Shown: positions 34,625 to 46,154 of the stretch, piece by piece
Layout of the letters: each line of letters begins with the position of its first letter
How positions within the stretch are numbered: the stretch's first letter is position 1
From: Quercus robur
Lineage: Eukaryota; Streptophyta; Magnoliopsida; Fagales; Fagaceae
Reading direction: 5' to 3'
Assembly: GCF_932294415.1 (NCBI RefSeq)
Contig: NC_065544.1
Span: 18,451,351-18,515,350, forward strand
DNA: 64,000 bases
Notes under the pieces: generated by a model
Told to the model about the DNA's origin: nothing
The model's database searches: none
What the model saw: the letters and a program-made list of their open reading frames with translations, nothing else
Position numbers and translations under genes: made by a program

Positions 34625-34920
34625 GAAGAATAGTCACTACAAGGACAAGCCATGTATGTATCGTCACAAATGGCTTTTATAGGGATTGATTTTATTGGTG
34701 TAGTCAAGCCATGGTTGTACTTGTCCCAATTGTCACGAATATTGACAGATAGTTGAAAGCTTGTGCAATGCATGGAATAAAAAATCATAATAACCTGAGA
34801 TTTTGTAGGAAAATGTTATTTTTGATAATATTTCCAAACTAAAAGAACTTATATTTAATGTTAACCATTAATTATTACTACCTCACCATTTTTGCTTTTT
34901 TTTTTTCAAATAAATTTTTT
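34625..34920. repeat. Diverged duplication, copy 2 (partner 27985-28330)
   Basis: Contains 'cccaattgtcacga', 'cttgtgcaatgcatgg' and 'acttatatttaatgttaacc' in the order seen at 27985-28330. Non-coding. Confidence 0.65.
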
Positions 34921-35480
34921 GGTTAGATGTGATTATGTGAAGATACCCTTGTATAAGTATTGACTTTTTAAAACCCTTGTAATTTATAAAATAAGGTAAC
35001 TCATCTTTATGATAGATGTCTATCTCTTTTTTCAATTGTTTTTTTTATAGATATAATATAAATTTAATTTATAAGGCTCGTTTTATGATATTTCTTTTTT
35101 ATCATTAAATCAAGATATAAATTAAATTTTAGTATAGGCAAGTTTCGAACTTAAAATTTTTTATTTAACGATAAAAGATTTTGCCAATTAAATTAATTAA
35201 AACTCAAGATTTTTATCTCTTTTATTGGCTGAAAAACTGACCATATGGGTAGCACGTGACCAAAAAAAAAAAAATTTGCATAGTAAGGCCTAATTCATTT
35301 ATTCACGTGCTTTTTTCGGCCCATTAAAGTGACGTAAGAAGTTACTATTACTTTTTTGATAATAATATAAGCATATATTGAGCCAGTTGGTTCAAACACA
35401 GTATTAACAATATAATGTTATTATCTTTAAAAATAAATAAAAAATAAAAAATAAAAACTTTATACACCACTAATAATTAA

Positions 35481-36381
35481 GGATGGAAATTTTTGTCTAA
35501 CCCGCAGGTACCTGCTCTGATAAAAAATAGGGTTGGGTTTGGCTTTTTAAAAAAAACCCGAAACGGGTCTGGGTCGGTTCCAGATTTTATTAAAAACCCG
35601 GCCTGAACTCAGACCTGACCCGGTTATATCGTAAATTACTAAAATACCCCCAATATATATACAGTTATAAACCCTAATACTTCAGCTCACACCTCACTCA
35701 CTCACAGCCGCCTCTCATCTCAGACTTGGTTTTCACCAAACTCTCCTCTCCCATTCTCACTCACTCTCAATCCCACTCATTCTCAATCTCACCGCCGGTT
35801 CAAGCTGTCACTCACCCTCAATCATTCTCCACCGGCCAGTCTAAGTCTGTCACCAGCCACAATCAAGCGATCAAGCACTTCGTCCGTTACAGATCCACCG
35901 TGAACACACCCATCATTCTCCGCCGGTGTGATTTGGGTTTTTTTCTTTTCGTGTTTTTGTGAGCAAAATTTGGGTTTGGGTTTTTTTTTTTTTTTTTTTT
36001 GTGAGCCAAATTTGTTGGGTTTTTTTGGTGTTTTGTTGCTGGGATTTTCAGATTTGCTGATTTTATTTCTGGGATTTCTTGGATTTTTTGTGCAGATTGG
36101 TTTGTTAGATTTTGGCATCCGTTTGGATGGCAAGAAAATTTCCAAGAAAATGCAGTGATTGCCAAGAAAATTATATATTATGTGATTTGTGATTTTGGGT
36201 TTGTGGGTTTGTAACTGATTTCTGGGTTTGTATATCCGTTTGATGACTGATTTCTTGGTTTCTTCTGGGTTTGTGATTTTGGGCTGAAGCCCGTGGGCCG
36301 GGTTTGGGTGCAAAAACCCGTTTCATTAAACGGGTCGGGTTGGGTATCACGGGATTACCCGAACCCGACCGTTGCCATTCC
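35481..36381. mobile_element. hAT-like non-autonomous element with gene-like interior
   Basis: The ends 'ggatggaaatttttgtct' and 'ccgttgccattcc' are imperfect inverted repeats of the GGGATGGCAA type, and the subterminal DNA is packed with 'acccg' motifs. The interior (about 35640-36180) has an (AT)n TATA-like stretch, a C-rich leader-like region ('cactcactcacagccgcc') and a GT-rich intron-like part. It looks like a captured 5' gene end rather than random DNA. The source gene was not recognised. The 8-bp flanks do not match cleanly. Confidence 0.55.
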
Positions 36382-36544
36382 TACCAACATATTCATTTTT
36401 CTATTTTTTTATAAAATAATTAAAGTTAAAAAAATTTTAAAAAAAATTTAAAATCATTCAGACGACATACATACAGTAATTATGTTACACCTGGCAAAAA
36501 CAAATAAAATTACGTTAAAGCCCTCAGAGGATTTAGGAGAATGT

Positions 36545-36553
36545 CTATATATA
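36545..36553 (+). promoter_or_regulatory. TATA box of RLK3
   Basis: 'ctatatata' lies about 90 bp before the ATG at 36643. The leader 'aaccataaagccat' to 'tctctgatcacccaattcc' is almost the same upstream of RLK4, so this promoter was duplicated with the gene. Confidence 0.6.
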
Positions 36554-36642
36554 CTACTTCATGCACCTACATAACCATAAAGCCATTTGTTCTCTGATCA
36601 CCCAATTCCTTTCTGCCATCTACCAACAATCTATATCCTCGC

Positions 36643-39600
36643 ATGCAACTTATAAAAGTCATGATGTCCTTAATAGAGAAACCGATTTCCCATTGCTTAT
36701 TCACCGCGCCTTTCATTATCATTCTTGCCTTCGCTTCTTCTTCTTTCCATGTTGCTATTTCTTCTTCCTCTGCAACTTCACCTTCCAATATAGTAACAAT
36801 CATGGGACGAGAAGCAGAGGCTCTTTTGGAATGGAAAGCCAGCCTTGACAACCAAAGCCAGTTTCGGTTGTCTTCTTGGGTTGGAAACATCACTTGCCAT
36901 TGGGTTGGAATTTCCTGCAACAACTTTAGCAGCATCTCTCATGTCAACCTCACAGGTGCTGGTTTAAAAGGTACATTCCACACTTTCAGCTTCTCATTCT
37001 TACAGAGTCTCGTAAGTCTTGATCTCAGCAACAATTTACTCTATGGTACCATTCCTTCCCAATTGGGAAACCTTTCTAAGCTAATATACCTTGATTTATC
37101 TACCAACAATCTCTCAGGTTCAATTCCTACTTCTATAGGGAACTTGAGCAACCTGAGTGTTTTATGGCTCGCCAATAACACACTTTCTGGACCCATACCT
37201 GAAGAAATTGGAAAGTTAGGATTCCTTGGTAGTCTTGCTCTTTCCATGAACAATCTCTCTGGTCCAATACCTGCTTCTATAGGAAACTTGAGCAACTTGT
37301 CTACTCTTTATCTATGGGAGAACAGTCTTTGTGGATCTATCCCTTCTTCTATAGGAAACTTGAGCAATTTAGCCAGTTTATCCCTTAGCGAAAACAAACT
37401 CTCTGGTCCAATACCTGCTTCTATAGGAAACTTGAGCAACTTGTTTGCTCTTTATCTATTGGAGAACAATCTTTGTGGATCTATCCCTTCTTCTATAGGA
37501 AACTTGAGCAATTTAGCCCATTTAAACCTTAACGACAACAATCTCACTGGTTCAATCCCTGCTTCAATTGGGAACTTGACAAAGCTCACTGTATTGTGGT
37601 TGCACATAAATAAATTATCTGGCTATATCCCACCAGAAATAGCAAGGCTCAAACTTCTTACCTTTCTAGGGTTGCACATGAATGAACTTAAGGGCTCCAT
37701 CCCTTTTCAATTTAATAATCTAACATATTTGGAGGTCTTGACATTTTCTGAAAACATGTTGTCTGGGTATCTTCCACAAAATATTTGTAATGGTGGATCA
37801 CTTCAAAACTTCTCAGCATATGGCAACTATTTCATAGGTTCCATTCCAAAAAGTTTGAGAAACTGCACTAGTTTAATAAAAGTGGACTTGCATGGAAACC
37901 ATTTAGGAGGAAATATATCAGAAGATTTAGGCATTTACCCGAATTTGATACATATTGATTTGAGTTATAATAATTTCTATGGAGAACTTTCTCAAAAGTG
38001 GGGGAAGTGCCAAAGTTTGCAAAGCTTGAAACTCTCCAATAACAGAATTTCTGGTGTAATTCCTCCTCAGCTTGGAGGATCCATCCAGCTACATTTGCTT
38101 GATCTCTCCCTCAATCATATAGTCGGGCAGATTCCAAAGGAATTAGGAAGGTTGACGTCATTGTTTCTACTTAATTTGGGTGATAATAAACTTTCGGGTA
38201 GTATTCCATTGGAAATTGGAATGCTATCCAATCTACAATATCTTGTTCTCTCAGCCAACAATTTAACTGGATCAATCCCTAAACAAATAGAAGGGTGCTC
38301 AAGATTGTTGAACTTAAGTTTAAGCAAAAATAAACTTAGGGGGGCTATTCCCTCTGAGATTGGAAACTTAAACTCACTTGAAATGCTCGATTTAAGTGAG
38401 AATTCACTTATCGGGAAAATACCACCTCAACTTGGAGATATGCAAAGGTTAGAAACAATGAATCTCTCCCACAATGATTTGTCTGGCTCCATTCCCTCCA
38501 CTTTTGGTGAAATGTCTGGAATGTCAAGCTTGATCAGTGTTGATATATCGTACAATCGATTGGAGGGTCCTCTTCCCAACAATAAAGCCTTTTGTGAAGC
38601 TTCGTTTGGAGCATTAAGAAATAATAGTGGTTTGAAGGCCTGCCCCTCTTCTATTACCTGGAGCAAGAATTATGATGAGAAAAGGAAAAATAAAGTTGTA
38701 ATTTTCTTTATTGTTCCTATCTTAGGCACAATGTTTCTATCATTGATTGTATTTGGGATTCTTTACCATGTTCTCAAGCGCCAAGGTAAGAGGAACAAGC
38801 TAAACAGTCTAAGAGAAGCTCAAAATGGTAATATGTTCGAAGTTTGGAGCTATGATGGGAAAATGGTTTATGAAAGTATCATTGAAGCAACAGAGGGATT
38901 TGACTCCAAACATTGTGTTGGAGTGGGAGGGTGTGGAAGTGTTTATAAAGCGGAGCTACAAACAGGTCAAGTTGTTGCTGTGAAAAAATTTCATTCAATA
39001 CAGGATAATAGGATTGCCAATGCAAAGGCTTTTGAAAATGAAATCCATGCTCTGCTAGAAATTAGGCATCGCAACGTAGTAAAGCTTTATGGCTTCTGCT
39101 CACATCCACAACACTCATTTTTAGTTTATGAGTTTTTAGAAGGGGGAAGCTTGAAAGAGATATTGAGCAATAAAAAAGAGGTAGTTAATTTTGAATGGGT
39201 CAAAAGGGTGAATGTAGTAAAAGGCGTGGTTGATGCTTTATCCTACATGCATCATGATTGTTCACCTCCGATAGTTCATCGAGACATATCAAGCAAGAAC
39301 ATCATGTTGGATTTGGAATATGAGGCTCACATCTCGGATTTTGGCACAGCTAAGTTTTTAAATCCTGACTCATTGAATCGGACTTCATTTGCCGGAACAT
39401 TTGGATACACAGCTCCAGGTAATTCATTTGTACCTTTTCCTAATTTTTCCCTACTTGTATGCATATTCTTCTTGAAATATTTGCCTCTAGTTCATGTAAT
39501 CATGTGCCAATCAAAGTGCATAGTGGTTATTAAATTATGGTTTACTCCAAATATGGCTATGTTTAGTTTATGGGCCAGTTAATAGCTAAGTGATCAATTT

Positions 39601-41189
39601 ATGAATACCTTACAACATCTTCAATATGTATGAAAAATGAACCCATTTTATGATAATTAAACTTTACTATAAAATTAATTAGTCACTAAAACAATAGAAG
39701 AGTCACAAAATTTTTCACAGCAATAAACTAAATATCTCACAAATTTATAAAAATACAAAATAACACACACACATGTATGTATGTATGTATGTATGTAGAA
39801 TTTAGAGTTAAATCATGTTTTTAATATTATTATTATTATTATTATCTCATATATAAAAAACTCCATCCACTTACTTCTATATAATTAAAGATAAACATTT
39901 TTTTTCTCATTAGTTATTCGTAATTTTCCCTTAAATTACATTAATAACAATTAATATATTCTTTGAACATTTTAGATTAAGCCTTTTTTGTTAAATAAAT
40001 TATAATTTACATATTTGAGTATAACATTTTTGAAAACATAAAATGTGTACAAATCAAATAATTTCTGATAAATTAAATAATAAATGTCATTCTTTTTTTG
40101 GGCTTAATTTCTTCAATGTAATATAAGATATACATAAGAATAACAATACTATATATATATATATATATATTTGTTTATTGATAACAGCGTAGAACATGTT
40201 GCAAACTTATAAAGATCATAGCATCAATTCTTCTAATGAAAAATAAAATCCATGCATGCATATCCCTAAATCTCTAAGTACAAAATGTGAGTGATTTTTA
40301 GTCACTAAGGTTTAAAGTAATCTTTTATAGTCACTTAGATGATGTAACCATACTAAAACATGGCAGGTCATCTCCACGTTATACATTAAGAACTAAAACA
40401 ATCATGTTAAATTTAAAGACTAAAAAGTTTGTTAGAGACAAAAATTATCATTTTAAAGTTTATAGAGAGTTAAAAATTATCACTTACGGACTAAAATAGG
40501 CTAAAGTTTAGGGACTAATAGTGTGTTTTAGCAAAGAGTCTGTTTTCATTAAGAAAAGAGTATTTATTGAAGACAATAGTTGGGTTTAAATGTGCCTTGT
40601 TCCCTAGACTTGCATTTTGCAAGAATATAGGTACCACCATTTTAGTCCAAAAATTGAGGAAAACTGTTGCTGAGATAAATTTTTTATTTTCAACTTATCC
40701 ACCATCATAGTAAATGAAGAAGTTAAAGGGATGCAATCCAACAATAAGATATATAGCAACTAGAGGTTACCTTCTAACCATACTCGAAATGGATGAGCTA
40801 ATTTCTTTGGTTTTGCAGAACTTGCATATACGATGGAAGTGAATGAGAAATGCGATGTTTATAGTTTTGGAGTGGTGACATTGGAAGTGATCATGGGAAA
40901 GCATCCAGGAGATCTCATCTCACTTCTCTCATCATCATCGTCATCATCAGCAACAACTTCAACTGCCTGTGGTATACTATTGAAGGATGTGTTGGATCAA
41001 CGACTTGAACCTCCTAGAAATCGAGTCGCAAGGATAGTGGTGTCTGTTGCAAAGCTTGCATTTGCATGCCTGGAAACTAATCCTCAATCTCGTCCGACCA
41101 TGCAGCAAATTTCCCGGGAGCTATCTATCGAAATATCACCTCTGTCAGAGATGTTTGGCGAGATTACCTTGGGACAATTGTTGGTGTGA
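36643..41189 (+). CDS. RLK3: MIK2-like LRR receptor kinase, apparently intact (two exons)
   Basis: Exon 1 is 36643-39418 and exon 2 is 40819-41189, with a GT-AG intron in phase 1; together they give 1049 codons including TGA. Residues 1-40 or so are a signal peptide with a hydrophobic core. About 53-95 is the LRR N-terminal cap (two Cys), then about 22 LRRs of 24 residues to about 650. A membrane span lies near 684-709. Kinase: Gly-rich loop 760-766, Lys781, HRD with Asp881, DFG from Asp899, and a 'TAPE' motif split by the intron. This makes an RD Ser/Thr kinase at the plasma membrane. Length, intron and motifs fit subfamily XII-type MIK2 relatives (MIK2 senses SCOOP peptides in Arabidopsis). 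The ligand here is unknown. Confidence 0.9.
37261..37548 (+). repeat. Recent 144-bp duplication inside the RLK3 LRRs
   Basis: 37261-37404 and 37405-37548 each start 'ggtccaatacctgcttctat' and encode two 24-residue LRRs (an '[11 protein letters not shown]' repeat then an '[11 protein letters not shown]' repeat). The first 110 bp differ at about four positions. The frame is kept, so the protein gained two LRRs. Confidence 0.88.
39419..40818 (+). other. Intron of RLK3 (1400 bp)
   Basis: Donor 'ccag/gtaattc' and acceptor 'ttttgcag/aactt' keep the reading frame. The intron is AT-rich, with a tetranucleotide microsatellite (ATGT)n at 39773-39796, an (ATT)n run near 39826-39845 and an (AT)n run at 40149-40171. 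Its sequence recurs after RLK1 and in the exon-less relic at 30680-32445. Confidence 0.9.
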
Positions 41190-41870
41190 TCATGCTCATG
41201 TGTATTCCGCACCTTTTTTTTTTTTATTGTACTGCATTAGGATGAGTCATGCAAATTAGAATATTGTTCGTTTGGATCAAATTTATAATATAATAAAAAT
41301 ATATATAAAAAAAAACTCTCAATATATGTTGAGATGATTAGTCTGGAATAGAATTGAATTGAATAACAAAACGAATTTGAGGCAATAATTAGATAAAAAT
41401 TAACAAAGAGATTTATTCTTTGGGAGATATTCTTCTTTGTGTCATAATAATTGTTGTACTTGTATCAGTGGCGGAGCCAATAAATTTTTCAAAGGGGGCC
41501 AAACTAACTATAACAAAACTCTTGTGTGTGTGTATATATATTCATGACCTAATCTCTAATTATGTTTTAATGTGAAGGAAGCAATATCTATTTCTTTAGG
41601 TTTACATCTTTGAGCATTTTTAAGGGTTCAAAAAGTTTTAACATTTGTGATAAAGGATTAAGAATACTTTTTCTTTATTAATATTCATCAAGTGTGAATA
41701 TTTTCCACTTTAATTACTCATATTTTGAAATATAAACTATTAAAAATTATAAATTACTTATATAGCAATTTTTTGTTTTTACAAAAGAAAGTGTTAACAG
41801 TGAAGTGTATGCAATCAAACAAAATTAAACAAGTAAATTGAATTCATCTTTACAAAACCATAAAGCCATT
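41190..41870. other. Intergenic DNA between RLK3 and RLK4
   Basis: 3' flank of RLK3, then AT-rich DNA. The words 'agtggcggagcca' near 41467 and 'aagggggccaaact' near 41504 resemble the edge of a common hAT/MITE end, but no second end was found. Confidence 0.4.
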
Positions 41871-41871
41871 C

Positions 41872-41880
41872 CTATATAAA
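41872..41880 (+). promoter_or_regulatory. TATA box of RLK4
   Basis: 'ctatataaa' lies 77 bp before the ATG at 41957. The leader repeats 'acaaaaccataaagccattc' twice (about 41854 and 41905), so the duplicated RLK3-type leader has itself been partly repeated. Confidence 0.55.
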
Positions 41881-41956
41881 CTTGTTCATTCCATGCATCT
41901 CTACAAAACCATAAAGCCATTCCTTCTCTGATCACCCAATTTGTTTCTGTTCTAGC

Positions 41957-43120
41957 ATGCAGCTTATAAAAGTCATGATCTACTTACTAGAGAAACCACT
42001 TCCCAATTGCATCAATAATCTAATTCAAGCTATGTTCACCACTGTCCTAATTATCATTCTTGTGTTGGCTTCTTCTTCCCAATTTGCTATTTCTTCCTTT
42101 GCAACTTCTCCTTCCAATATGGGACGAGAAACAGAGGCTCTACTGGAATGGAAAGTGAGCCTTGAGAACCAAAGCCAGTTTCGGTTGTCTTCATGGGTTG
42201 GAAACATCCCTTCCCAATGGGTTGGAATTTCTTGCAACAACTTTAGCAGCATCTCTCATATCAGCCTCACTCGTTCTGCTTTAAAAGGTACGCTCCACAC
42301 TTTCAGCTTCTCATGCTTACACAGTCCCGTAAGTCTTGATCTCAGCCACAACCTACTCTTTGTTACCGTTCCTTCCCACTTGGGCAACCTTTCTAAGCTA
42401 ATCTACCTTAATTTATCAGTCAATCATCTCTCTAGAAGAATTCCATCTGAATTATGCCAACTAACAAGCCTTCACATATTAGATCTCCATGAAAATAACA
42501 TCATTGGATCCATTCCTCATCAACTTGGAAAACTCAACTTGTTCAATGAGCTATCTTTGTATGGTAACAATCTCACAGGTTTAATCCCTATGTCAATAGG
42601 AAACTTCAAAAACTTAATCATTCTAGATCTTTTTGAAAACAAACTTTCTAGTTCCATTCCTCAAGAACTCTAAAGGCTAACATCTCTTAGGAGTCTCCTT
42701 TGAATGGAAGCATCCTTGCGGGCATGATACCTATATCATTTGGAAACCTGAGCTCCTTAATTAGATCTTAGTGAAAACAAACTTTTTGGATCTATTTGTA
42801 ATGAGATTGGGATGCTTGGATCTCTTACTTGGCTTTATATGCATAACAACAATCTCTCAGGTTCAATTCCTACTTCTATAGTAAATTTAGGCAACCTAAG
42901 TGTTCTCTACCTCTACGACAACAAACTCTCTGGACCCATACCTCAAGAAATTGAAAAGTCGGGATCTCTTCATCAGTTGGGTCTGTATACGAACAATCTT
43001 TTTGGCCCAATTCCTACTTCTATTGGAAACTTGACCAACCGGTATATGCTATCCCTTTGTCTCAACAATCTTTGGGGATCTATCCCATCCTCAATCGGGA
43101 ACATGAAGAATCTTACAATC
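41957..43120 (+). pseudogene. RLK4: MIK2-like LRR receptor fragment, no kinase
   Basis: It starts like RLK3 (MQLIKVM..., signal peptide, 'ETEALLEWK' LRR cap) and reads openly for 238 codons to TAA at 42671 (about six LRRs). The next 140 bp are LRR-derived but out of frame with several stops. LRR coding resumes at 42812 ('[16 protein letters not shown]') and stops at about 43120, where a CACTA-type end begins. No membrane span, kinase or exon 2 follows beyond the insertion. The first ORF alone could give a secreted LRR protein if transcribed, since the promoter and signal peptide remain. I consider it a pseudogene. Confidence 0.85.
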
Positions 43121-43508
43121 GGGATTCAGCCGCGTTTCTAAACGCAGCCCAAAGATAGTCTATAGCTGTGTTTTAAAAAACACAGCTACAGGTCTGAGCT
43201 TACAGTCGTGTTTGAAATGCAGCCAAAACCGGGCCTATAGCTGCGTTTTCTACAAAACGCAACTATAGGTCCCAAACCTATGGGTGTGAAAAACGTGGCT
43301 ATAGGGCAAAATAAACGCGGTTATAGAACGGTCTAGAGCCGCGTTTTTAGAAACGCAGCTCTAGGTCCCCGCAAGGAGCTATAGCCTCGCCACATAAGCC
43401 GTGTTTGGAAATGCGGCTATAAAAACGCAGCTATAGCCTATAGTTGCGTTTTTATTGGCTATAGCTGTGTTTTTCAAATGCGGCTATAGCCCTTTTTTTT
43501 TTGTAGTG
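43121..43508. mobile_element. CACTA-type element end (388 bp)
   Basis: The right edge 'ttgtagtg' at 43501-43508 reads CACTACAA on the minus strand. The body is filled with the subterminal motif 'gctatag' and 'gcgtttt' / 'aaaacgc' in both orientations, as in En/Spm elements. The left side joins RLK4 without a CACTA end, and RLK4 does not resume to the right, so this is a truncated piece with a deletion. Confidence 0.7.
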
Positions 43509-44088
43509 ATTGCATAATGCAATTATCAAAATTAATCAAAACCCATTAACCAACATCATTAAAAAAAAAAAACAAAACAAAACAAAAGGAAATAAAAGCA
43601 TGGCAAAGATAAAATTATTATCTTTTAGAACATTGGATGCAAATGCTCTTCTTTGATTTACTCTTCATTTAGGGTTCCATTGATTCTTGATACTAGCATT
43701 ATTAGTATCATATTAGGATATTATTTTTCTTGCTTCATTGCTTTATTTTGTTTAATTTTTCTATGTCATACATAATCATATCTAAACTTTTTAAAGTTGT
43801 GGATTCTCTCAATTGATATTAGTCTTTTGTCGTCAAATAAGAAATTTGATATTAAAACCCCTACATGCACGAAAAATTAATTAGTGTATTGGTCTAATAA
43901 AAAAGAATAATTATCATAAAACTAAGGTTGAATTCTATTGTAAAATTAATAATTATGGAAAATAATAAAAAACAAATATCCAAACCCATAGCAATTGCAA
44001 GTTGCAACCTATGCGAGCTATACCTATTGCGATTAGCGACCCATATGAAATATGAATCCCCAAAACTGAGAGTAAAAGTGGCATTACG

Positions 44089-44120
<32 letters not shown>

Positions 44121-45373
44121 TAATACAATCAAGCAATATAAAATCGAGAACTGTTTGTATTAGCCAAGCAAATTCAAAATTCTTAGAGGAAGAAAAAACG
44201 GCTCTTTTTTCCTCTCCCTAAATTCAAAATTCTCATAGGAAGAGAAAACGGCTCAATTTTCCTCTACCCAAATTTAAAATTCTTAGAAAGAGAAAAAGAA
44301 AAGAGAAAGCTTCTTGAGAGACTTCATTCAGCTAAAGAGGATTTCAATTTTTGATCCTCAAGCAAATTGTGTTTAGAATTCCCCGAAGAAGATTTCAATT
44401 TTCAATCCTAAAGTAGATTTTGTAGAATTCTCATTTACTTTTTCTTTGGAATCTCTATTATCAGGTAAAGAACATTTCTTTTAGTTTTTACCCCAATTTT
44501 TCAAGATAGGGTTCAGATAATATGTATTGAATGTATGTTTAATTATGGTATATTATGTTTTTATTGAGATCATATGTATTGGATATGTTTTTATCTAAGA
44601 AGCATAGATGTGGATTTGGGTTCGGGCGTGGGTGTGGGTGTGGGTGCGGGTGCGATGCAGTGTAACGACATGGAAATTTTTGAAAAAATAGGACACAGGT
44701 GCGGTAGGATACGTTTATTAATTAATTAATTAATATATTTATATTTATATTTTCTATATATTGCTAAGCATTTTTTTTTCATATAATGGTAAACATATAC
44801 CAATTTAAGAGTAATAGTAGATAATAATGAGAATTGAGATTATTTTAGGTTTTTTCCTTTAAAGTTTGCCCACAAATGACAAAACAGTGTGTTTTGATCT
44901 AATATTTTACCATTTTTTTTAACAAGAATTTCAGCCCATATTGAACAGAATCGAGAAAAAAAAAATCGTCCATAGACGCGCGTGTAGCCGTGTCCACAGT
45001 TGCACAGTGCATCCATGTGAATCGGACTTGGGTGCGCTAGCCAAATTGGTGCACCCATGCTTCCCAGGTGTTTATAATAGTGTTAAGATAATATGTATGA
45101 ATATGTGTTTCATTTTCGATGGCGAGCTCTTTGGTGTTTAGAGAAACCAAAATTAAACCACTCAGTCTCAAAATTAAAAATTTTCACTTTTTGTCTTTGT
45201 TTTTCAATTAGGGTTTTCTTGTGATTTTTTTGTTTTTCAAGTAGGGTTTTCTTGTTTTTCAATTAGGGTTTTCTTGTGATTGATTTTTTTGTTTTTCAAT
45301 TAGGGTTTTCTTGATAAGAGGATGATTGTTAAGTGTATTTGTTTCAAATATTCATATTTTTCAATGAATTATG
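43509..45373. other. Non-genic DNA with small repeats
   Basis: No gene. An A-run lies at 44090-44118. Three repeats of about 62 bp with 'aaattcaaaattct' and 'gaaaacggctc' lie at 44165-44290. 44310-44480 ('gatttcaattttt', 'tctattatcaggtaaagaa') recurs at 46355-46480 across the solo LTR. A (GGGTGT)n-like stretch lies at 44623-44656. Four copies of 'tttttcaattagggttttct' or its variant lie at 45204-45311. Confidence 0.55.
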
Positions 45374-45378
45374 AATCT

Positions 45379-46149
45379 TGTAGGGATAAAGGCCCAAAAT
45401 AATATGTTGGGCCTTGGGCTTTTGTCCAAGGACGCCGAATTGTCCGAGGAAGGGCAAATAGTTGTCAGGGGTTCCCAGTTAAAGTCTCATAAGTGAGGAA
45501 TGAATGGAAGGTGGTCTGAGGAGGAGCACCTCCTCGGATATGATGAATGTAGCTCAAGTATGTATTCTAGCAACTAAGGTAACCCTCCAAAAAGCTCCAG
45601 CGATAGGAACGTGTCTCATGAACATGCAAGAAGGAAGGAAACTCAAAAATATCTAAGGGAAAGCTACTACCACCGCATTAAATGCACTACAGCTACTTTT
45701 CTAGCCACATTTATGTGGAAAAGACCTCTGAACAGTGCTGCCTTAGCGAATGCAACTCACAAAAAGCCAAAGAGGGTGTCTGATGGGATAGGTACTCAAG
45801 TAAGGGCTCAAATGATCAACAAGTGTAGGATCAAGATGGTCCAAAGAGGGCTATATAACATGAGAGACCCTCCATGTGGAGGAGGACCAGAAAAAATTGT
45901 AAAACAGATCTGTAACAAAACTTTAAGCGTAAATATTTAAGAAACAGTGTCCTCGAACCAATCTGAGAAAGTTATTCTTTAATAAACTTCTGTTATTTTT
46001 CTCTTTTTGGCATCAAAATCTATTTTTCTATTATCTGATTCACTAGAGCTCAGTTTTCCAACCCATTCTCTACAAATTTATTGTTTCGGGCTGTTTTGGG
46101 CTTAAGTCCATATACTCGTTAGGTTAGAAGTCTAAATCAAGTCCTTACA
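45379..46149 (+). mobile_element. Solo LTR (771 bp), element C family
   Basis: It starts 'tgtagggataaaggcccaaa', ends 'aagtccttaca', and has a perfect 5-bp duplication AATCT (45374-45378 and 46150-46154). A TATA-like 'gggctatataaca' lies near 45848. Large parts, such as 'aatgcactacagctactttt' at 45681, match the complement of 51693-52440, the 3' LTR of element C, so both come from one retrotransposon family in opposite orientation. Confidence 0.93.
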
Positions 46150-46154
46150 AATCT

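Noticed and set aside
35822..36313. 163-codon basic ORF on the minus strand
   Set aside because: It translates the G/T-rich intron-like interior and 'acccg' motifs of the hAT-like element; no domain.
45611..45940. 109-codon ORF in 45379-46149
   Set aside because: It lies wholly within a solo LTR and has no homology to proteins that I recognise.
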